The notes beneath the pieces were generated by a model. The model was not told the DNA's origin. It made no database searches and worked only from the letters and a program-made list of their open reading frames with translations. A stretch of 64,000 nt of DNA from Taudactylus pleione (taxonomy: Eukaryota; Chordata; Amphibia; Anura; Myobatrachidae), in the NCBI GenBank assembly GCA_031769625.1, contig JAUIMM010000213.1:744001-808000 (forward strand), read 5' to 3'. Shown one piece after another: positions 60,045 through 64,000 of this stretch. Each line of letters starts with the position of its first letter. Within the stretch, counting starts at the first letter, position 1. The translations under genes were made by a program, and so were the position numbers.

Positions 60045-60541
60045 TGTTAAAGTTAGGATATGACGCCATCTTCTTCAGAGACACCACTTTGTTCAAGACA
60101 CCATTTTGTTAATGTGATTCCATTTTCTAATATTCTTGTGTGGAACAGACAAGGAATTTATTTCAAATGCTGAATTTCTCTGAGAAGAGTCAAGGACAAG
60201 CACACAGCTGCATTGTTATTTAGAGTTTCTGGGAGTATAACTTCTCACATATATTATCCCCTGTGTTTATTGAAATGTATAAACTCACAGTTTGTTTGAT
60301 ATTCGTTAATTAGGTACATGCACTATGAAATGATTGATAGGATATTATCCAGAAAGAAGTGGTAAGCAGGCAGATTTCAGTGTTCCGTAGCACCCATGTA
60401 AAAATAAAATATAAATACCACACCTTAATACAATAAAGTCCAGATTTACTTCAACCATACTCTGTGTATGCTTATTTGGCTATCTGAACTCACAGCACAA
60501 GACTACAGGTTTATTAGCCTGAATTAATCAGAACTTCGACA
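60045..60541 (+). mobile_element. 5' LTR of the endogenous retrovirus, now inverted, 497 bp
   Basis: It begins TGTTAAAGTTAGG and ends CTTCGACA and matches the LTR at 45723-46239 in opposite orientation. It is preceded by TTTT (60041-60044), the four bases that follow the other LTR. A TATAAATACC box and an AATAAA signal are near 60410-60440. After it comes a leader-like sequence that starts with a possible primer site (TGGAAGAGCCCCACC at 60546). Confidence 0.9.
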
Positions 60542-60669
60542 GCAATGGAAGAGCCCCACCAAGATGCTCATGAATAATAATTCTCTGATGGACACATAAG
60601 TTGCTGGCTGGAGGGAGAGACGCTGAACTATCTGTGGTGTGTGAGTATTTTTGCTCCATTTCAGACTCT
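60542..60669 (+). other. Retroviral leader fragment, cut by the E2 insertion
   Basis: It runs from the LTR to the displaced E2 end and stops at ...CAGACTCT. Its proposed continuation is the minus strand of 52679 downwards, which begins after the other E2 end. The TGG at 60546 may be the primer-binding site, but I do not recognise the tRNA. Confidence 0.6.
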
Positions 60670-60894
60670 GGACCTCATTCAGAGTCGGTCGTACAGGCTA
60701 CGGCCGCAAATTCTTAAGAATTAAATAATGGTTAATAAAAGGTTTGCAATAAATGAAAGGTTTATTAATAAATGATTACAAAACAGACAAAAAGCAAATC
60801 CAAAATTAAAGGGAATTACAATACAGAATAATCACCTTACACAAGGTACTAATTATTCTGATTGCCTGTGGCTGGCTTGGAAGGATGGAACAGA
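60670..60894. mobile_element. Displaced terminal fragment of E2
   Basis: It begins GGACCTCATTCAGAGTCGG, the same variant end as at 52680 and unlike all other ends in the window. CG-rich subterminal text follows (GTACAGGCTACGGCCGC). How far it runs before ordinary flank sequence resumes cannot be told; 60713 onwards is AT-rich. Confidence 0.6.
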
Positions 60895-61501
60895 GGGCCT
60901 GATTCAGACCAGGCCGCAAGGCTGCATTTACACATAGCTGTCCACAGCCAAAGAATGCAAATCCTGTGATCACTAGCAAGACATTATGCCCACTATGTTT
61001 TGCCATGCGATCGCAGTATGAAATTAGGTACCCACCAGCCTGATACAAGATGCCCACTTTCCCTTAGTAACATACATCATCTCCAGGAAGTGTATTAAAC
61101 AATCGGTAACATTGAGTAACATCAGACCCATACGCACCACTGGTGGCTCACCATACCCTACCGCAAGCACTGCGTGTGCTCCTGTGTTTAATTCAGCCAT
61201 GTGACGTGTATACTGATGATGCGTCTTAATTATGCATGCCCCTGAAATGGCGTTCCAATGCAAAGACACACCTGCATTTGCACACCACCACCCCGTTACC
61301 ATGGACCACCCCCTGTCTCCACCCACAAATGGTACATCCTGTCACTCATGCTTGTGGAGCATCTGTGTACAATGTGCGATCGCTTCCCCATCACACTGAC
61401 TGGTTCGCGCATGTGCACTGCATCTTGTACACATGCGCAATTTGCAAACATCGGCAGGCTGCGTGCGAACCCAGCCTTGCGACCAGGTCTGAATCAGGCT
61501 C
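60895..61501. mobile_element. Harbinger MITE, 607 bp, TSD AGA
   Basis: It begins GGGCCTGATTCAGACC and ends GGTCTGAATCAGGCTC, flanked by AGA (60892-60894 and 61502-61504). Stretches such as CCACCCACAAATG and CTGTCACTC are shared, reversed, with 34020-34308 and the left arm of E2. It has no coding capacity. Confidence 0.88.
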
Positions 61502-61504
61502 AGA

Positions 61505-62447
61505 CTTCCCAGTTGGAACGGGACCACACAGAATGAATAATTTCTCCAATCATGCCAAACCTTTTTAAACTGAGTCCTCTTTCTGGTGTAATTTTTCAGG
61601 AAAACGTGCAATGCTTATATTACAGGTTGCCCCTATAGAATTAGCAGTCTGGTAACATCACAAACTCATTAGTAGTAATAGTAGCTAGCAAAGGTTGTGC
61701 AGTAATGGTTTCATAGACAAGAGCCAGAGACTGGCGACCCTGTGTCATACATATGTAGAAATTAGTCCTTTTAAGGGTATAATTAAACAAGTTTTTACTT
61801 TAAATTCTAAAGCATGCTATCTGGGAGCAAACCCTTTACAGATATTCATACGTTAATCTTAACCCTTGCTTTGCTTGTGCATAAAGCTCCACATTAATCT
61901 AGCACTAATTCATCTAACAGGAATTGTGTGTATGATATTACATTGGACTGTGCCTTTTGCTTCAAAATAGATATTAAGAAATTAGATTTTCTAAGCTTTT
62001 ACTTAAGTTACTAGTCACCTTGACAACATCCCCTGACTACACAATAAATCAAGGGTGAAGTAGTCAACTTTTCCAATGATATTAGGAATGGGAAGGGAGT
62101 GATGATCAAATAAAGTATATTTTTAGATATTTTCAGCTGGTGCAGTTTATCTATCAATGTATTTCTTATGGAGAGGCTTTGACGGTCAGCCATCATACAG
62201 AGTTACACTCCTGTTGGCAAAACATCGAAAAGAATAGTTGGTGTAGGTTTGCAACCCAAAAAGCTGAATTCTTGATGGGGACAAAAACGTTAATTGTGTA
62301 TCTAACCCTGGTTCATGCAGTCTGATAGTGATGTTACAACCAGAACACGATAAAAAACACAGGCTATAGGTCCATCTTGAAAGGTGTCTAGAATGCATTT
62401 TTGTGATAAAGTCTAATATTGGTAACTGAGCTTTCCAAGTAGAGAAT
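61505..62447. other. AT-rich intergenic sequence, no gene seen
   Basis: Nothing recognisable. Confidence 0.4.
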
Positions 62448-62450
62448 ATA

Positions 62451-63050
62451 GGGCCTGATTCAGAGCCGGATGCAATTAGCGCTCGCTCGTCTACTAAAAT
62501 AGGGGTGGCTATTCAAATGAACCATTCGCTCTTTGCGGTCTGTTCACGACTCTAGGTCTGAAGGAGCGAACAAAACTTGCTGCCGTTTTTTGGAAAACTA
62601 TGCCCCCTGGCCGCTCGCATCCTACGTCATATCCGCTATTTATTAGATTAATCGAGTACATCGACCAGCGTATGAACTGCTCGCTATTCTTGTGGTTGGT
62701 TTTTGCTACCACAATTTTGCGAGCAGTTCTGGCTATAAAATAGCCCAGTGACGTGGTCAATGATGCTGCTGTTTTAATTATGCACACCCATAAAACGCCC
62801 GTTTTGACCTTTAAGCACGCCTGCGTTCTGATCTCCACTCCCCGTTTTCAAGCACCTTCCCCTGTTACCACCCACATACGCCTCTTTCTGTCACTCAAAT
62901 TATCAGGCATTCGCTATTTTGCGAGCACATGAATTTCGACCGCACTGACTGGTTCGCGCATGCATATAACGATCCGTACGCATGCGCAGTTGGGCAAACA
63001 TCGCTCGGAGCGAACGAGCGGCCGCTTACGAGCGGCTCTGAATCAGGCCC
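62451..63050. mobile_element. Harbinger MITE, 600 bp, TSD ATA
   Basis: It begins GGGCCTGATTCAGAGCCGGA and ends CGGCTCTGAATCAGGCCC, flanked by ATA (62448-62450 and 63051-63053). It is a close full-length relative of the MITE nested in E1 (14676-15274), in the same orientation; ATTCAAATGAACC and TTTGCGGTCTGTTCAC are shared near the left end of both. Confidence 0.93.
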
Positions 63051-63053
63051 ATA

Positions 63054-64000
63054 GACTTTATGAAAATGGTTGGTAATCTGGCACATTATTTCATAGCAGC
63101 TATATATCCATCTGCAAATAGACTTTGTAATATAGATTGTAAGCTCTATTAGGAATAATAACTATTGGGGACCTGTCACATTTTTTAATAAATAGGCCCC
63201 ATAGATAGCAACTTATCTTATTTAAAGTTACAATATATATTAAACACACTATGGTGAATGAATATGACAACATTATTATGAGTTATAGGTAAGTGTGTTT
63301 TGTGAAAGATTTAATGAAGGACACATCTTGAAACAATTATTTGCAAAAGACTTAAGGACATCTTGACAATTACAAATAGCTATATAAGGAGAATATATAG
63401 TACCAACAGCATTGGATATCATAATATCTTTCAAGTTTAAATTATCTATACTGTAATTCCTTAAAAAGCTTGTAAAATGGAATTTAGACAATGTAACCAA
63501 TCATATCATATATACAGTATATTCAAAGATGTGTGAATTTATGTAAAAATATAGGGCCCTATTTGCTAAAGTAAATTTGAGGGATATCAAGCAAAAACAC
63601 CCATTTTTAGGGGAAATGTGCAAATTATAGTATCCCCCATTTTCTATTGCAATAGCAGCCCTTATATGTTTCTATGGGGGCTACTATTTGTTAAATTTAT
63701 ATAGAAATAGAAAAGAAGACTCTATTAGGGGCACTTTTGGTTTTAGTTCAGCTGAAATTATGTTTTATGATTACAACTTTTATTTTTATCAATTGAAATA
63801 AGGTGGGAGCCAGAGCCAGCCCAGCATATAAGCAGTGTGGCAGTAAAACAAATAGTAAGTGCAAGCCAAGCCCTGATAATGATAATGAGGCAGATGGGAG
63901 GGGGGGTGGTGGCGGCCTGGGCTGGCATAGTTGCTGGGGGGTGGTAAATTTCAATTTGTGGGGGGGCACCAACATTTATCTTGCCTCCCGGCAACTGGGA
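63054..64000. other. Intergenic sequence with repeat fragments
   Basis: At 63555 a GGGCCCTATTTGCTAAAG sequence looks like the left end of an element related to the family at 41725; its right end is not in the window. 63790-64000 has hAT-like GC-rich text (GGGGGGGCACC). No gene is seen. Confidence 0.4.

Overview
The window looks like non-coding, transposon-saturated DNA from a large vertebrate genome, most likely an amphibian (probably a frog). This is inferred from the repeat mix: a long-TIR Tc1 element, tRNA-type SINEs, a class-I-like endogenous retrovirus, Ty3/Gypsy LTRs, hAT elements and above all PIF/Harbinger elements and their short derivatives. I found no host gene, tRNA, rRNA or CRISPR array. 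Nearly every coding trace belongs to a mobile element, and most are broken.

Layout. 1-7.7 kb: a Harbinger-like MITE (1398-2209, TSD TTA) and a decayed Tc1 element (4108-5733, TA target). 7.7-16.0 kb: a complete 8.26-kb Harbinger element, here called E1 (7748-16011, TSD ATG). It carries three genes: a Myb/SANT-like protein with a proline-rich region (+), the DDE transposase (-) and a second Myb/SANT-like protein (+). A 599-bp MITE (TSD ATT) is nested in it. 16-21 kb: mostly AT-rich unique sequence and a possible LTR. 21.7-25.5 kb: an internally deleted minus-strand Ty3/Gypsy element with a plus-strand solo LTR (TSD TAAGG) nested in it. 25.5-30.6 kb: AT-rich sequence, a reversed SINE and a 270-bp TC/TTTC tract.

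30.6-36.7 kb: three Harbinger-like elements (30605-31153, 36056-36597, 35203-36661) built almost wholly of short hairpins set end to end, plus a hAT-like element filled with a degenerate minisatellite. 37.2-38.3 kb: two tandem copies of a repeat rich in GGTTAGGGTTAGG-type motifs. 39.1-40.0 kb: a hAT element with a perfect 8-bp TSD. 41.3-42.9 kb: a probable solo LTR carrying another multi-hairpin element (TSD TTT). 43.4-45.4 kb: an LTR-like repeat split by a 1.6-kb MITE; an unsplit relative lies at 38.4 kb.

45.7-60.7 kb: a minus-strand endogenous retrovirus whose leader took a second Harbinger element (E2). E2 has the same three-gene order as E1, reversed, and its second Myb/SANT-like gene is still open over four predicted exons (324 aa). 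The two ends of E2 now point the same way and the two proviral LTRs point opposite ways. One inversion with a breakpoint inside E2 explains both. 60.9-64 kb: two full-length Harbinger MITEs (TSDs AGA, ATA) and short fragments.

How the parts relate: Harbinger transposases are known to act with a Myb-like partner. Here two divergent elements share three genes, exon boundaries, and a tandem repeat in the divergent promoter between transposase and Myb-like gene. They could be the source of the many 3-bp-TSD short elements nearby. Neither E1 nor E2 has an intact transposase. The most unusual findings are the three-gene Harbinger architecture and the serial-hairpin elements.
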